Below, one piece after another: positions 1 through 8,741 of a DNA stretch of 40,586 bases. The stretch spans positions 1-40,586 of the forward strand of contig JAPLBL010000070.1 in the NCBI GenBank assembly GCA_026392765.1, read 5' to 3'. Under the pieces are notes generated by a model. The model saw only the letters and a program-made list of their open reading frames with translations, had not been told where the DNA came from and searched no databases. The translations under genes and the position numbers were made by a program. This stretch comes from Actinomycetota bacterium. GTDB lineage: Bacteria > Actinomycetota > Actinomycetes > Nanopelagicales > Nanopelagicaceae. Position 1 is the first letter of the stretch. Each line of letters begins with the position of its first letter.

Positions 1-141
1 TCATCACACACAACCTCAGTTGGAACAGATGCGATCTATCGCTTTATGCGCCCTGTCGCCTACCAAGGATTTTCTCAATCAGTTCTTCCCAAGGCTTTGC
101 AAGATTCCAATCCTTGGTCTGTTCCACAAAGTATTAACTAA
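1..141 (+). CDS. 2-oxoglutarate semialdehyde (2,5-dioxovalerate) dehydrogenase, C-terminal fragment
   Basis: The frame is open from the window edge to a TAA at 139-141, giving the last 46 residues of a protein whose start lies outside the window. The tail has the pattern TTSVGTDAIYRFMRPVAYQ followed by a Leu-Pro-x-x-Leu-x-x-x-Asn-Pro segment. I recognise this as the C-terminus of NADP-dependent 2-oxoglutarate-semialdehyde dehydrogenases of the aldehyde dehydrogenase superfamily. That enzyme catalyses the last step of trans-4-hydroxyproline degradation, producing 2-oxoglutarate, and the convergent operon next door encodes all the earlier steps, which supports the call. The stop overlaps the stop of the epimerase gene by four bases. 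The catalytic Cys and Glu are outside the window, so the family assignment rests on the tail and the context. Confidence 0.7.
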   Translation, partial: SSHTTSVGTDAIYRFMRPVAYQGFSQSVLPKALQDSNPWSVPQSIN

Positions 142-1142
142 ACAATAAATCCGTTCGGAAATGGATCGTTCTCATCGAGCGTCCAGGTGGCTTCGCCCAT
201 AACCCAGGCGCGCCCCGTAATCATAGGAATGATGGCATCAAAATTTCCTACTTTAGTGCGCTCTTTAATCCGCCCCTCAAAGTGCGAACCAATCCATGAT
301 TCGCTATTGAGAACATCGCCCTCTTTAAATTCTCCTCGCGCAACCATTTGAGCAAGTCGAGCACTGGTTCCCGTTCCGCAGGGTGATCGATCAAACCAAC
401 CAGGATGAATGGACATTGCATTTCTCCAATGCAAAGGACCCTCACTACCTGGTGAGATGAAGTCGATGTGATGACAGATTGCAATGTCAGGATTTTCAGG
501 GTGCACGGGACGGTTCTGTTCATTGATCGCATCAGAGATCAGAAGTCCGTAATCAAGAAACTTCTGTCCATTCTCGTGCTTGAACTCAAGTCCTACACGT
601 TCAACGGGAACGATGGCATAGAAGTTTCCGCCATATGCCATGTCATAAGTGATCTTTCCTAGACCTGGAACATCAACGACTTGGTCGAGTGCGTAAGAAA
701 ATGAGGGAACATTGGTCATCGTGACATTCTTTGCCCGTCCATTTCCGACAGCAACATCGACCACAACTAAACCTGCAGGTGTATCAAGGCGGATTGTTGT
801 CACTGGTTCAACGACCGTGACTAACTTCTTCTCAACAAGAGCTGTTGCAACCCCAATGGTTCCGTGTCCACACATAGGTAAACATCCAGAGACCTCTATA
901 TAAACAACACCCCAATCAGCATCGGGACGAGTTGGCTTCTGCAAGATCGCACCACTCATTGCGCTATGTCCACGTGGTTCATACATCAGCCACTGGCGGA
1001 AGTAATCCATATGCTCCATGAAGTGAAGGCGCTTATCGAACATTGTCGCACCTGGAATCTCACCGATTCCTGAAGTCACAACGCGAGTCGGCATACCTTC
1101 GGTATGGGTCTCAACCGTTGTGACAGTGCGGATGCTCTTCAT
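138..1142 (-). CDS. 4-hydroxyproline 2-epimerase (proline racemase family)
   Basis: A 334-residue protein of the proline racemase family, normal length. Both catalytic cysteines are present: Cys91 in the MCGHGTIG motif and Cys255 in DRSPCGTGTSA. This makes it a two-base racemase/epimerase rather than the Thr-containing trans-3-hydroxyproline dehydratase branch. The predicted reaction converts trans-4-hydroxy-L-proline to cis-4-hydroxy-D-proline in the cytoplasm. It is the last gene of a five-gene minus-strand operon, eight bases after the DapA-like deaminase. The neighbouring D-hydroxyproline dehydrogenase and deaminase genes favour hydroxyproline over proline as substrate. Family assignment is secure; substrate is inferred from context. 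Confidence 0.9.
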   Translation of the reverse strand: MKSIRTVTTVETHTEGMPTRVVTSGIGEIPGATMFDKRLHFMEHMDYFRQWLMYEPRGHSAMSGAILQKPTRPDADWGVVYIEVSGCLPMCGHGTIGVATALVEKKLVTVVEPVTTIRLDTPAGLVVVDVAVGNGRAKNVTMTNVPSFSYALDQVVDVPGLGKITYDMAYGGNFYAIVPVERVGLEFKHENGQKFLDYGLLISDAINEQNRPVHPENPDIAICHHIDFISPGSEGPLHWRNAMSIHPGWFDRSPCGTGTSARLAQMVARGEFKEGDVLNSESWIGSHFEGRIKERTKVGNFDAIIPMITGRAWVMGEATWTLDENDPFPNGFIV

Positions 1143-1150
1143 AGGAATTC

Positions 1151-2053
1151 TTAGCGATTCTTAAAGTATGCCAACGCAACATCCATCTCACGATGAATCT
1201 GCTCTTGTTCATGCTTGGGAAGAGGCAAACGTGGCAGACGCGTAGGTCCGCCATAGCGACCCACATGATCCATGCCTAGCTTGATTGCTTGAATGAACTC
1301 CTTCTTAGAATCCCAGTGGAATACATCATGAAGTGCCGCATACATCGGCGCCGCCTCTTTGAAGTTTCCTGAAGTGGCAAGGTTATAGAGCTCCATAGAT
1401 TCCTTAGGAAGTGCGTTTGGAAATCCTGCAATCCATCCAGCAACTCCTGCTGTAGAAAGCTCAAGGAAAACGTCATCCGCTCCGACAATGACTTCAATGC
1501 GCGGTGCCAAGCTCTTGATCTGCCAGATACGGCGGACATCGCCAGAGAATTCCTTAATCGCAACAACGTTGGGTACTTCTTGCGCAATACGAGCAACCAG
1601 CTTGGGGGTCAGATCTACCTTGGTATCAAAGGGGTTGTTATAGGCAATGATGGGGATGCCCACTCTGGCAACTTCTTTGTAATGAGCAACCACTTCATCA
1701 TCAGATGCACGGTAAGCATTAGGTGGAAGGAGCATGACTGCGCCCGCTCCAGCTTTCTGTGCGTGCTCTGCCCACTTACGTGATTCCGCCGCACCATATG
1801 CAGCTACTCCTGGAACAACGCTGAAACCTTTAGGTGCTGCAGCAACTGCAACTTCGACCATCTTCGCACGCTCTTCAGCGGTGAGAACTTGATACTCCCC
1901 AAGCGAACCATTTGGAATCACACCATGAGTTCCATTGGCAGCAAGCCATGCAACATGCTCTGCATATTTGTCATAGTCAACTGCAAAATCGGATGTGAAG
2001 GGGGTCGCTGTGGCTGTTAATACGCCATTCCATGGGTTAGTCATGTCGCACAA
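1151..2053 (-). CDS. DapA-family lyase, probable 1-pyrroline-4-hydroxy-2-carboxylate deaminase
   Basis: A 300-residue TIM-barrel protein of the dihydrodipicolinate synthase/N-acetylneuraminate lyase family. The Schiff-base lysine is Lys167 in VVAIKEFSGD, the conserved Tyr is Tyr138 in IIAYNNP, and the N-terminal loop is NGSLGEY at 48-54. In hydroxyproline loci this family deaminates 1-pyrroline-4-hydroxy-2-carboxylate to 2-oxoglutarate semialdehyde, which fits its place between the dehydrogenase subunits and the epimerase. A true lysine-biosynthesis DapA is less likely in this operon. A second ATG three codons in (2044) is an equally possible start. The gene follows the flavoprotein gene by 14 bases. 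Confidence 0.82.
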   Translation of the reverse strand: MCDMTNPWNGVLTATATPFTSDFAVDYDKYAEHVAWLAANGTHGVIPNGSLGEYQVLTAEERAKMVEVAVAAAPKGFSVVPGVAAYGAAESRKWAEHAQKAGAGAVMLLPPNAYRASDDEVVAHYKEVARVGIPIIAYNNPFDTKVDLTPKLVARIAQEVPNVVAIKEFSGDVRRIWQIKSLAPRIEVIVGADDVFLELSTAGVAGWIAGFPNALPKESMELYNLATSGNFKEAAPMYAALHDVFHWDSKKEFIQAIKLGMDHVGRYGGPTRLPRLPLPKHEQEQIHREMDVALAYFKNR

Positions 2054-2067
2054 GGTATCTCGTTCTC

Positions 2068-3405
2068 TTACTTTTTTCCATCTCCCAATAGTCCAAGTGC
2101 AATAGGAGCTGCGATCGGTCTATTACTTGAAGCGATGCGCTCTTCATCAGTGACTGAACATTTGGTCAAGCCAGCAACAATCTCTGACACATTGCGAGAG
2201 CAGATGCGTCCTTGGCACAATCCCATGCCAGCGCGAGTAAATAACTTCGCTGTTCGAGAATCTTCAGCTCCTAATTCAGCAACTGATTCTTCAATCTCGC
2301 CCAGTGACACTTCTTCACAGCGACAGATGGTGGTTGATTTCTCAGCCCACGATCTCCAGCCATCCTTGACGGGATAACTGCACTTGAGTGCATCAGCAAA
2401 TACCTGTTTCCTAAAGCGTGCAAAGCGAAGAATTGAGGAAATTTTCTGACTCGAGGCTGAAAGACCTGCAATCTCACCTTCCAGAAGTGAGAGATCTGCT
2501 CCACCAATACCTGTTGCTTCCCCAGCAATCCAGACATTCTTCTGCGAACTTAATTGATCGCCATCAACTTCAAAGATTGTTGTCCCATCAACATCCACGC
2601 GCTCTTTGCATCCCACAATTCCACCCAGTGTGAGATCTGGCGAAAATCCCCATCCCACTGCAACGACATCAACTTCGAAAGTTAGTGCTCTCTTTCTCTT
2701 CAGTGCAAAAGATGAATTCACGGAAGTTATGGTCACCTGACCCTTATCAAATCGGGAGACTACCCGGCCGAAACGGGGTGCCATTCGATACTTGCGAATA
2801 AGGCCTGCGTAATAAATCAATTCAGCAAACTTAGACACATTGAGTAACAACGCTTGCGGAGAGAGCAACCAGCGCAGAGGGCTATGTGCCTCATAGAGTC
2901 CAACTACCTTTGCACCAGCTTGCGCAAGTCCGGTTGCAACAGGAAGCAAGAATGGTCCAGTACCCGCAACAACAACTGACTGTCCAGCTAAAATCCCATG
3001 GCCCTTAAGTAGAGCTTGCGCAGCACCAGGTGTCATAGAACCTGGTTGATCCCATCCGGGGAAAGGGAGCGAGCGATCGTATGCACCGGTTGCAAGAATC
3101 AATTTCTCTGCAGTGAGTGAACTCTCTGAGCCACCTTGCAAGTAATTGACACGGATGAGCTCGCCATCTCTTTCAATGCTCCACACGGTTGCTTCCGAGA
3201 TATAGGTAATTGATGCTGCGCTTTTAACTTTGGCAAAGAGGAGATCTGCTCGATTGCTGCGATATCCCGTCACTGTCGAGCGATGACGCCAATATTGACC
3301 ACCGAGACGAGATGCAGAATCAATGAGAGCAACTTCGCTGCCATTACGGGATGCTGCCTCTGCAGCTGCAAGACCTGCAGGACCTGCACCAATCACAATA
3401 ATCAT
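2068..3405 (-). CDS. D-hydroxyproline dehydrogenase, FAD/NAD(P)-binding large subunit with BFD-like [2Fe-2S] domain
   Basis: A 445-residue flavoprotein with an N-terminal dinucleotide-binding GAGPAGLAAA motif at 6-15 and a second nucleotide-binding segment near 145-151 (VAGTGPF). An ATG...GEATG FAD motif lies around 295-300. The C-terminus has four cysteines in BFD-like spacing: C361, C363, C397 and C402. This is the HcnB/SoxA-like subunit architecture of multisubunit amino-acid dehydrogenases. With the small ferredoxin-like subunit and the DadA-like subunit it should form a complex oxidising cis-4-hydroxy-D-proline, passing electrons through Fe-S centres toward the respiratory chain. Its ATG overlaps the stop of the upstream small subunit by four bases, so the two are translationally coupled. 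Confidence 0.85.
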   Translation of the reverse strand: MIIVIGAGPAGLAAAEAASRNGSEVALIDSASRLGGQYWRHRSTVTGYRSNRADLLFAKVKSAASITYISEATVWSIERDGELIRVNYLQGGSESSLTAEKLILATGAYDRSLPFPGWDQPGSMTPGAAQALLKGHGILAGQSVVVAGTGPFLLPVATGLAQAGAKVVGLYEAHSPLRWLLSPQALLLNVSKFAELIYYAGLIRKYRMAPRFGRVVSRFDKGQVTITSVNSSFALKRKRALTFEVDVVAVGWGFSPDLTLGGIVGCKERVDVDGTTIFEVDGDQLSSQKNVWIAGEATGIGGADLSLLEGEIAGLSASSQKISSILRFARFRKQVFADALKCSYPVKDGWRSWAEKSTTICRCEEVSLGEIEESVAELGAEDSRTAKLFTRAGMGLCQGRICSRNVSEIVAGLTKCSVTDEERIASSNRPIAAPIALGLLGDGKK

Positions 3406-3653
3406 GAGGAGCTCTCAATATTCATATCTGCCTTAGCCTCAATCAGGCATGAACGCTGATTAGCAACACCATCAACGACCACAACGCAGTCAAAGCAAAT
3501 TCCAATTCCACAGAATATCGAGCGGGGTTCTTCACCAAATCTAGTTTTTCGCAAGGCAAGAGTTCCTGAGTTGATGACCGCTGCAGCAATGCTCTGACCC
3601 TCTTCGCACTGGACTGCGACTCCGTTAAATGTGAATGAGATTTGCTTACTCAT
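3402..3653 (-). CDS. D-hydroxyproline dehydrogenase, small [2Fe-2S] ferredoxin-like subunit
   Basis: An 83-residue protein with a plant-type [2Fe-2S] pattern: Cys48 and Cys53 in CGIGIC, Cys56 in FDC, and a distal Cys68 in QRSCL. It matches the HcnA/SoxX-like small subunit found between the two flavin subunits of D-hydroxyproline and opine-type dehydrogenases. It should carry electrons between the flavoprotein subunits. The gene is wedged between both partners with four-base ATGA overlaps on each side (3402-3405 and 3650-3653), which implies fixed stoichiometry by coupled translation. Confidence 0.85.
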   Translation of the reverse strand: MSKQISFTFNGVAVQCEEGQSIAAAVINSGTLALRKTRFGEEPRSIFCGIGICFDCVVVVDGVANQRSCLIEAKADMNIESSS

Positions 3654-4792
3654 AGCGAGACCGTCGCAAATCGGTGCGGTGAAAACGGTGATCCGTCCAT
3701 GAATGACTCTCTGCCAAGGATTGCATCAGTGATTAGCGCAGCAGATCCCGGAGCTAAGCCGATACCTGCACCTTCATGCCCTGCTGAGTGCCACAGGCCT
3801 CGAACCTTTGAATCTTCACCAATGACGGGCAGATGATCTGGCGCATAGGGTCTAAAGCCACGATATGCGCGAAGCAATTGCACATCGCGCAAAACAGGAA
3901 AGAGAGATGTTGCTTGCGCTGCAAGTCGGCGCAAGATCTCGTAATTCATGGAACCATCAAAGCCAATGCGTTCACGGCTTGCACCAATAAGAATAGTTCC
4001 ACTACGCGTTCCTTCAACAACAGTACTTGTCTGCAAATCTGCATCACTACTTGCCACATTTGTTACATAATCTGAGTCATATACTTTATGGAAGACATAC
4101 TTCTTTGTTGGCTCTGTCACCAGAATGAATCCTTTGCGCGGTGCAATCGGCAGATGCGATCCTGCCATCTGGGCTAACTCCCCTGCCCATGTGCCTGTGG
4201 CATTGATGATGATAGGTGCTCTGAAGACTCCTTTCGAAGTTTCAATCCCAGCAACAGCGCCGTTCTCAACAACGATGCGCGTGACCTTTGCCTGTGAAAT
4301 AAATGCACCACCGCGAGCAATCACAGTGCGAATGACCTGAGCTGCCGCCAACATCGGTTGGCATTGCGCATCTTGCGGGTAGAAAACACCTGAGTGAAAA
4401 TCTGGATGAAGGTATGGCTCAAGTTCATGTAGGGATGATTGATTCAACTTCTGGGTCGTCACTCCATGCTGCGATTGTTCTGCTGCAAGTTTCAACAGTG
4501 GGCCATCATCATGACGGGCAACAACTACGCCACCTTTAGCCTCTAACTCAAAGCTATCGCCAACATCATCTTGCATCTCAAACCACAAATCACGTGAGCG
4601 CAGAGCCAGCGTCAACTCCGGTCCTGGATCCTTATCTGAAACAAGAATATTTCCTTCACCAGCTCCTGTGGTTCCACTGGAGACGGCTCCGCGATCGATT
4701 ACTAAGACTTTCAACCCTGCATTAGTCAGAGATAGCGCAGATGATGCTCCGACAATGCCTGCGCCAATAACAATCGCGTCAGGACTTTGCAT
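3650..4792 (-). CDS. D-hydroxyproline dehydrogenase, DadA-like FAD subunit
   Basis: A 380-residue FAD-dependent oxidoreductase of the DAO/DadA family. The Rossmann motif VIGAGIVGASSA sits at about residues 8-19. The C-terminal region around residue 355 (GLWHSAGHEGAGIGLAPGS) is typical of the family's FAD-closing segment. As the HcnC-type subunit it is expected to carry the substrate-oxidising site for cis-4-hydroxy-D-proline. It is the first gene of the hydroxyproline cluster, 14 bases after the HIT gene on the same strand. I see no convincing separate promoter directly before it, so read-through from the mpaB/HIT unit is possible. A different D-amino acid substrate cannot be excluded from sequence alone. 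Confidence 0.85.
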   Translation of the reverse strand: MQSPDAIVIGAGIVGASSALSLTNAGLKVLVIDRGAVSSGTTGAGEGNILVSDKDPGPELTLALRSRDLWFEMQDDVGDSFELEAKGGVVVARHDDGPLLKLAAEQSQHGVTTQKLNQSSLHELEPYLHPDFHSGVFYPQDAQCQPMLAAAQVIRTVIARGGAFISQAKVTRIVVENGAVAGIETSKGVFRAPIIINATGTWAGELAQMAGSHLPIAPRKGFILVTEPTKKYVFHKVYDSDYVTNVASSDADLQTSTVVEGTRSGTILIGASRERIGFDGSMNYEILRRLAAQATSLFPVLRDVQLLRAYRGFRPYAPDHLPVIGEDSKVRGLWHSAGHEGAGIGLAPGSAALITDAILGRESFMDGSPFSPHRFATVSL

Positions 4793-4806
4793 GTGAGAAG
4801 TGTGCT

Positions 4807-5211
4807 CTACTTCGTAATCTGTTGCAGAACTTCACCAAGATCTGCGTCATCAGCCGGTGCAATATCCCATGGCTTATGCAGGCCATCATCCTTCCAGCGA
4901 GGGATAACGTGCATGTGAAGGTGAAAGACGGTCTGCCATCCGGCTTCCCGACTCATCTGAAAAACAGTGGTTCCTTCAGATCCCAACTTGGCGGCAAGCA
5001 GGTCCGCAACATCTTTGGCGGCAGCAGCAACCTTTGAATATGTGAGGGCGTCGGCTTCGTGAATATCTCTTACATGTTTCTTTGGAATCACCAATGTGTG
5101 ACCACGACCTGCAGGGAAGATATCTAAAAATGCATAGCAATCATCGTTTTCAAAGACCTTATGTGAAGGAAGAGATCCTTCAACTATCTTGCAGAAGATG
5201 CACTCTGACAT
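4807..5211 (-). CDS. HIT-family nucleotide hydrolase/transferase
   Basis: A 134-residue histidine-triad protein starting at the ATG that gives MSECIFCKI. A longer frame upstream would overlap the mpaB gene and lacks family similarity. The zinc-like CxxC (CIFC) is at the N-terminus. The catalytic triad HLHMHVIPR lies near residues 98-106. Family members hydrolyse nucleoside phosphoramidates or dinucleoside polyphosphates; the exact substrate cannot be read here. The start lies four bases after the mpaB stop, so the two genes are likely cotranscribed. Confidence 0.88.
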   Translation of the reverse strand: MSECIFCKIVEGSLPSHKVFENDDCYAFLDIFPAGRGHTLVIPKKHVRDIHEADALTYSKVAAAAKDVADLLAAKLGSEGTTVFQMSREAGWQTVFHLHMHVIPRWKDDGLHKPWDIAPADDADLGEVLQQITK

Positions 5212-5215
5212 GGCG

Positions 5216-6115
5216 TCACTGTAGAGCGTTGATTCTTGCGCGCGCAATCTTCTGACTCGGTGATTCATGGCCCAGCATGTAAGAGAGAAAATCCAGCAGA
5301 ACTTTGCTCACCTTGAGCCACATTCGAGAACGCGGTTTAAGTCCAAGAGCCGAAAGAAAGGGTTCATCGATGGTGGCAATAGCTGCATTGGCAAGTATTC
5401 GGTAGAAAAGAAGGCCTCCTACCGAAAATGGTGGCTTGAGAATGAATCCCACTATGGGTGGTGTCATAGAGATCGTGACAACTTCATTGCGTGCAAAGCT
5501 ATCCATCACGGATGCAAGTTCTTGCTTAGACGTGGGAGCAGAGCTAAGTCCGAGTGGCTCAGCACTCTTTGCCCACTCATTCACGTAACGATCGGCACCT
5601 TGTGGCAATGCATAACCAAGTTCCTCGTGTGCACGCAGGAATGAATCAGTGAAAGCACAATGAACCCACAACAAATATCGTGGATCACTTGCGCTATATC
5701 GCGCATGCTCACCGCTCTTCTGCACGAAATTTCCTTCTACACGTTTATGCATTTCACGCACTCGGCGGGCTTCAATTTCAATTGCCTCTGTTGAGCCAAA
5801 TGATGTGATGGTCAGCCAGCGCGTTGTGCGCTCAAGTCGACCTAAAGGATCTGTGTCATAGGCAGAGTGCTCGGCAACACCGGTCAATGCTGCAGGATGT
5901 GCTGCTTGCATCAGCAAGGCGCGAATGCCACCTACCAGCGTTGCAATACAACCATGCACCTGCCAGACAGCACTTTCTGGACCAAAGAGGCCAACATCAT
6001 TTCCGATCGCCATCTGCTGCGACCACTCGGGAGCACCGCTTGCATCTCCTGAGACTATTTTGCGAAATGCATCAGCTGCTCTATTTCCGCCAAGAGCCCC
6101 AAGTACTTTATTCAC
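5216..6115 (-). CDS. MpaB/latex-clearing-type oxygenase family protein (DUF2236)
   Basis: A 299-residue protein of the DUF2236 family, which includes MpaB and rubber oxygenase Lcp. Conserved segments are MQAAHPAALTGVAEHS with the histidine typical of the heme pocket, then RLERTTRWL and WVHCAFTDSFLRA. Characterised relatives are heme-b oxygenases acting on hydrophobic substrates, but most actinobacterial members have no known substrate, so none is assigned. A C-terminal hydrophobic stretch (about 225-255) may contact the membrane. The start is a GTG preceded at seven bases by TAGAAT (6123-6128), suggesting a leaderless transcript. It is 37 bases downstream of hutG on the same strand. Confidence 0.8.
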   Translation of the reverse strand: MNKVLGALGGNRAADAFRKIVSGDASGAPEWSQQMAIGNDVGLFGPESAVWQVHGCIATLVGGIRALLMQAAHPAALTGVAEHSAYDTDPLGRLERTTRWLTITSFGSTEAIEIEARRVREMHKRVEGNFVQKSGEHARYSASDPRYLLWVHCAFTDSFLRAHEELGYALPQGADRYVNEWAKSAEPLGLSSAPTSKQELASVMDSFARNEVVTISMTPPIVGFILKPPFSVGGLLFYRILANAAIATIDEPFLSALGLKPRSRMWLKVSKVLLDFLSYMLGHESPSQKIARARINALQ

Positions 6116-6122
6116 GGATGTA

Positions 6123-6150
6123 ATTCTAGAGAAGTATTGCTATCGTGCAA
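6123..6150 (-). promoter_or_regulatory. Predicted promoter of mpaB-type gene (leaderless)
   Basis: On the minus strand a -10 box TAGAAT occupies 6123-6128, seven bases before the GTG at 6115. A weak -35 TTGCAC lies at 6145-6150 with a 16-base spacer. Transcription would begin at or next to the start codon, and there is no room for a Shine-Dalgarno site. The -35 lies within or at the end of hutG. Confidence 0.5.
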
Positions 6151-6152
6151 TT

Positions 6153-7022
6153 TCAAGGACGAGTAGAGAACCCAGCTGCCATCTCAAGAACTACAAGAGC
6201 TGCCAATCGCACAGTGCGTTCATCTGCAGAATCCTTGGTTGCATCAATCTCAGTGATATCTGCACCAATCACAGAAGGTGATGAACCTGCAAGGAATGCG
6301 AATTGACGCAGTTCATCGGCGCTAATTCCACCAGGGGCTGCAGCAGGACAAGCTGGTACAACAGATCGATCACAGACATCCATATCAAAATCAACAAAGA
6401 CCTTATCGCCAGCAACCGATAACGCTATCGCCCAGATATCTTCAACACTTTTGCCTCGAAGCTCACTGCGAGGAATGACGGTGATACCGAAATCCTTTGC
6501 TCTCTTGGCATACTCAATCGAGTTGGAGAAATCAGCAATACCAATTTGGACAACCCTCTTACCGCTTAACCCTGCCTCAATGAGGCGTCGCACAGGTGAA
6601 CCATTGCTGACACCATCTCGTAAGTCGTAATGTGCATCCAAAGTAATTAATCCTGTTGCTTGCGTTGCCTGCACGCAGCTATAGGTAATCGAATTATCTC
6701 CACCCAGTGCAATAACCAGTGAGCTCTTGGCAGCTGTTGATTTCAACTCAGAGATAGCTGCAGCTTCATCACGATCGGGAGATGTGATATCTCCGGCGTC
6801 TTGCAGGGAAACTTTCTCAAGATTGACGCTGGGATCTGAGTGAGCGGTGGAGTAACGCTGTAACGCTTGCCGAATTGCATTGGGAGTCTGATGTGCTGAT
6901 GTCGGACTCAGGCTTGTTTGTGAGGCCGGAACTCCAACGACAGTCACATCTGCTTGATTTTCTGACTGCTGTGAAAAAAGAGATGCTGCCCGTGGCCAGA
7001 GAGGATCGTGAGGCAATGCCAT
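6153..7022 (-). CDS. hutG: Formimidoylglutamase-like ureohydrolase (HutG)
   Basis: A 289-residue arginase/agmatinase-family protein, started at the ATG giving [10 protein letters not shown] because a -10 box lies six bases before it; an upstream ATG would extend into hutU's promoter. Metal-binding motifs are DAHYD (D129, H131, D133) and DFDMD (D213, D215) followed by D218. The usual GGDHS motif reads GGDNS (N110), so one Mn-ligand histidine is replaced. It sits divergently from hutU-hutI-hutH and supplies the missing last step, N-formimino-L-glutamate to glutamate plus formamide. Agmatinase or arginase activity is less likely given this context. It is cytoplasmic. Confidence 0.82.
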   Translation of the reverse strand: MALPHDPLWPRAASLFSQQSENQADVTVVGVPASQTSLSPTSAHQTPNAIRQALQRYSTAHSDPSVNLEKVSLQDAGDITSPDRDEAAAISELKSTAAKSSLVIALGGDNSITYSCVQATQATGLITLDAHYDLRDGVSNGSPVRRLIEAGLSGKRVVQIGIADFSNSIEYAKRAKDFGITVIPRSELRGKSVEDIWAIALSVAGDKVFVDFDMDVCDRSVVPACPAAAPGGISADELRQFAFLAGSSPSVIGADITEIDATKDSADERTVRLAALVVLEMAAGFSTRP

Positions 7023-7028
7023 GGTGAA

Positions 7029-7034
7029 AGGGTA
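7029..7034 (-). promoter_or_regulatory. Predicted -10 of hutG (leaderless)
   Basis: TACCCT on the minus strand ends six bases before the hutG ATG at 7022. No clear -35 is visible. The element lies immediately next to the hutU -35 on the opposite strand, so the two divergent promoters are interleaved. Confidence 0.4.
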
Positions 7035-7035
7035 G

Positions 7036-7064
7036 TGGAAACGGCAATGATGCAGATATATAGT
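7036..7064 (+). promoter_or_regulatory. Predicted hutUIH promoter (leaderless)
   Basis: A -35 TGGAAA at 7036-7041, a 17-base spacer and a -10 TATAGT at 7059-7064 end six bases before the ATG at 7071. The expected transcription start falls on the start codon, and no Shine-Dalgarno sequence is present, so a leaderless hutU mRNA is predicted. Confidence 0.6.
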
Positions 7065-7070
7065 GCTCAA

Positions 7071-8741
7071 ATGATGTCAGGACCTCGTCCAGTAAGAGCG
7101 CCTCGCGGAACAACAAAGACCGCACACGGTTGGGGTCAAGAGGCAGCCCTTCGCATGTTGCAGAACAACCTCGATCCTGAAGTTGCTGAACATCCCGACA
7201 AATTAGTTGTTTACGGTGGAACAGGTAAAGCTGCTCGAAATTGGGATTCCTTCGATGCTCTTATTAAGACTCTGACCAATCTAAAAGATGATGAAACGAT
7301 GTTGGTGCAATCTGGAAAACCCGTTGGCGTATTTCAAACCCATGAATGGGCACCTCGCGTACTCCTCGCCAATTCAAATCTTGTAGGAGATTGGGCGACC
7401 TGGCCAGACTTTCGAAGACTCGAAGATTTAGGTTTAACGATGTATGGCCAGATGACTGCAGGGTCATGGATCTATATCGGAACTCAAGGAATTTTGCAGG
7501 GCACCTATGAAACTTTTGCAGCAGTTGCTGAAAAGCACTTTGGTGGGACGCTCGCTGGAACGCTGACAGTCACGGGTGGATGCGGTGGTATGGGTGGGGC
7601 TCAACCACTTGCTATCACCATGAATGAAGGAACATGTCTGATCATCGATGTCGATGGTTCACGCCTCAAGCGCCGAGTCACCAAGAGATATCTCGATGTC
7701 ATTGCAGATAATTTGGAAGATGCTGTTGCAATGGCTGTGAAGGCAAAGAATGAGAAGAAGGCAATCTCCATCGGTCTTGTGGGAAATAGTGCAACCATCC
7801 TCCCCCAACTCTTTGCCATGGGAGTGCCGATAGATATCGTCACCGACCAAACATCAGCTCACGATCCACTTTTCTATATTCCTGAAGGTATTGATATCAA
7901 TGATGCGCGCGATAGCGCAGATCGCAATCCCGTCGACTTCTCCAAGCGCGCAAAGGAATCAATGGCAAAGCACGTTGAAGCAATGGTCAACTTCCAAGAT
8001 AAGGGCGCAGTGGTCTTTGACTATGGAAACTCCATTCGCGATGAGGCACGCCAAGGTGGTTACACCAGAGCATTTGAATTCCCTGGCTTTATTCCAGCCT
8101 ATATACGACCACTGTTCTGTGAAGGAAAGGGACCATTTCGTTGGGTCGCACTGTCGGGAGATCCGAAAGATATTGCACGTACCGATCAAGCAGTTCTCGA
8201 ACTTTTCCCTGAAAACAAGCATCTACATCGCTGGATCAAGATGGCGCAAGATCGCGTCGAATTTGAAGGGCTACCTGCACGCATCTGTTGGCTCGGCTAT
8301 GGAGAACGCGATAAGGCTGGATTGAAATTTAATGACCTTGTCGCAAGTGGAGAAGTGAGTGCTCCGATTGTTATTGGGCGCGATCACTTAGATTGCGGCA
8401 GCGTTGCATCCCCTTATCGTGAATCTGAAGCAATGCTTGATGGCTCAGATGCGATCGCTGACTGGCCACTACTGAATGCAATGATCAATATTTCATCAGG
8501 TGCATCATGGGTCTCGATTCACCATGGTGGCGGCGTTGGTATTGGTCGCTCTATCCACGCAGGACAAGTCAGCGTTGCAGATGGAACACCACTTGCTGCG
8601 CAGAAGTTAGAGCGAGTGCTCACCAACGATCCTGGTATGGGCGTCATTCGCCATGCAGATGCAGGCTATGAACACGCAAAGGAAGTTGCCATTGAAAAGG
8701 GTGTTCACGTGCCCATGATGAATGGTGCACCTATCAAGTGA
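7071..8741 (+). CDS. hutU: Urocanate hydratase
   Basis: A 556-residue urocanase, normal length when started at the ATG six bases after TATAGT (a second ATG follows directly at 7074). Landmarks are the N-terminal [10 protein letters not shown], the glycine-rich NAD-binding [13 protein letters not shown], and the C-terminal [15 protein letters not shown], which carries conserved substrate and NAD contacts. It hydrates urocanate to 4-imidazolone-5-propanoate with tightly bound NAD, step two of histidine degradation. Its stop overlaps the hutI GTG by four bases (8738-8741), so hutU and hutI are translationally coupled. Confidence 0.97.
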   Translation: MMSGPRPVRAPRGTTKTAHGWGQEAALRMLQNNLDPEVAEHPDKLVVYGGTGKAARNWDSFDALIKTLTNLKDDETMLVQSGKPVGVFQTHEWAPRVLLANSNLVGDWATWPDFRRLEDLGLTMYGQMTAGSWIYIGTQGILQGTYETFAAVAEKHFGGTLAGTLTVTGGCGGMGGAQPLAITMNEGTCLIIDVDGSRLKRRVTKRYLDVIADNLEDAVAMAVKAKNEKKAISIGLVGNSATILPQLFAMGVPIDIVTDQTSAHDPLFYIPEGIDINDARDSADRNPVDFSKRAKESMAKHVEAMVNFQDKGAVVFDYGNSIRDEARQGGYTRAFEFPGFIPAYIRPLFCEGKGPFRWVALSGDPKDIARTDQAVLELFPENKHLHRWIKMAQDRVEFEGLPARICWLGYGERDKAGLKFNDLVASGEVSAPIVIGRDHLDCGSVASPYRESEAMLDGSDAIADWPLLNAMINISSGASWVSIHHGGGVGIGRSIHAGQVSVADGTPLAAQKLERVLTNDPGMGVIRHADAGYEHAKEVAIEKGVHVPMMNGAPIK

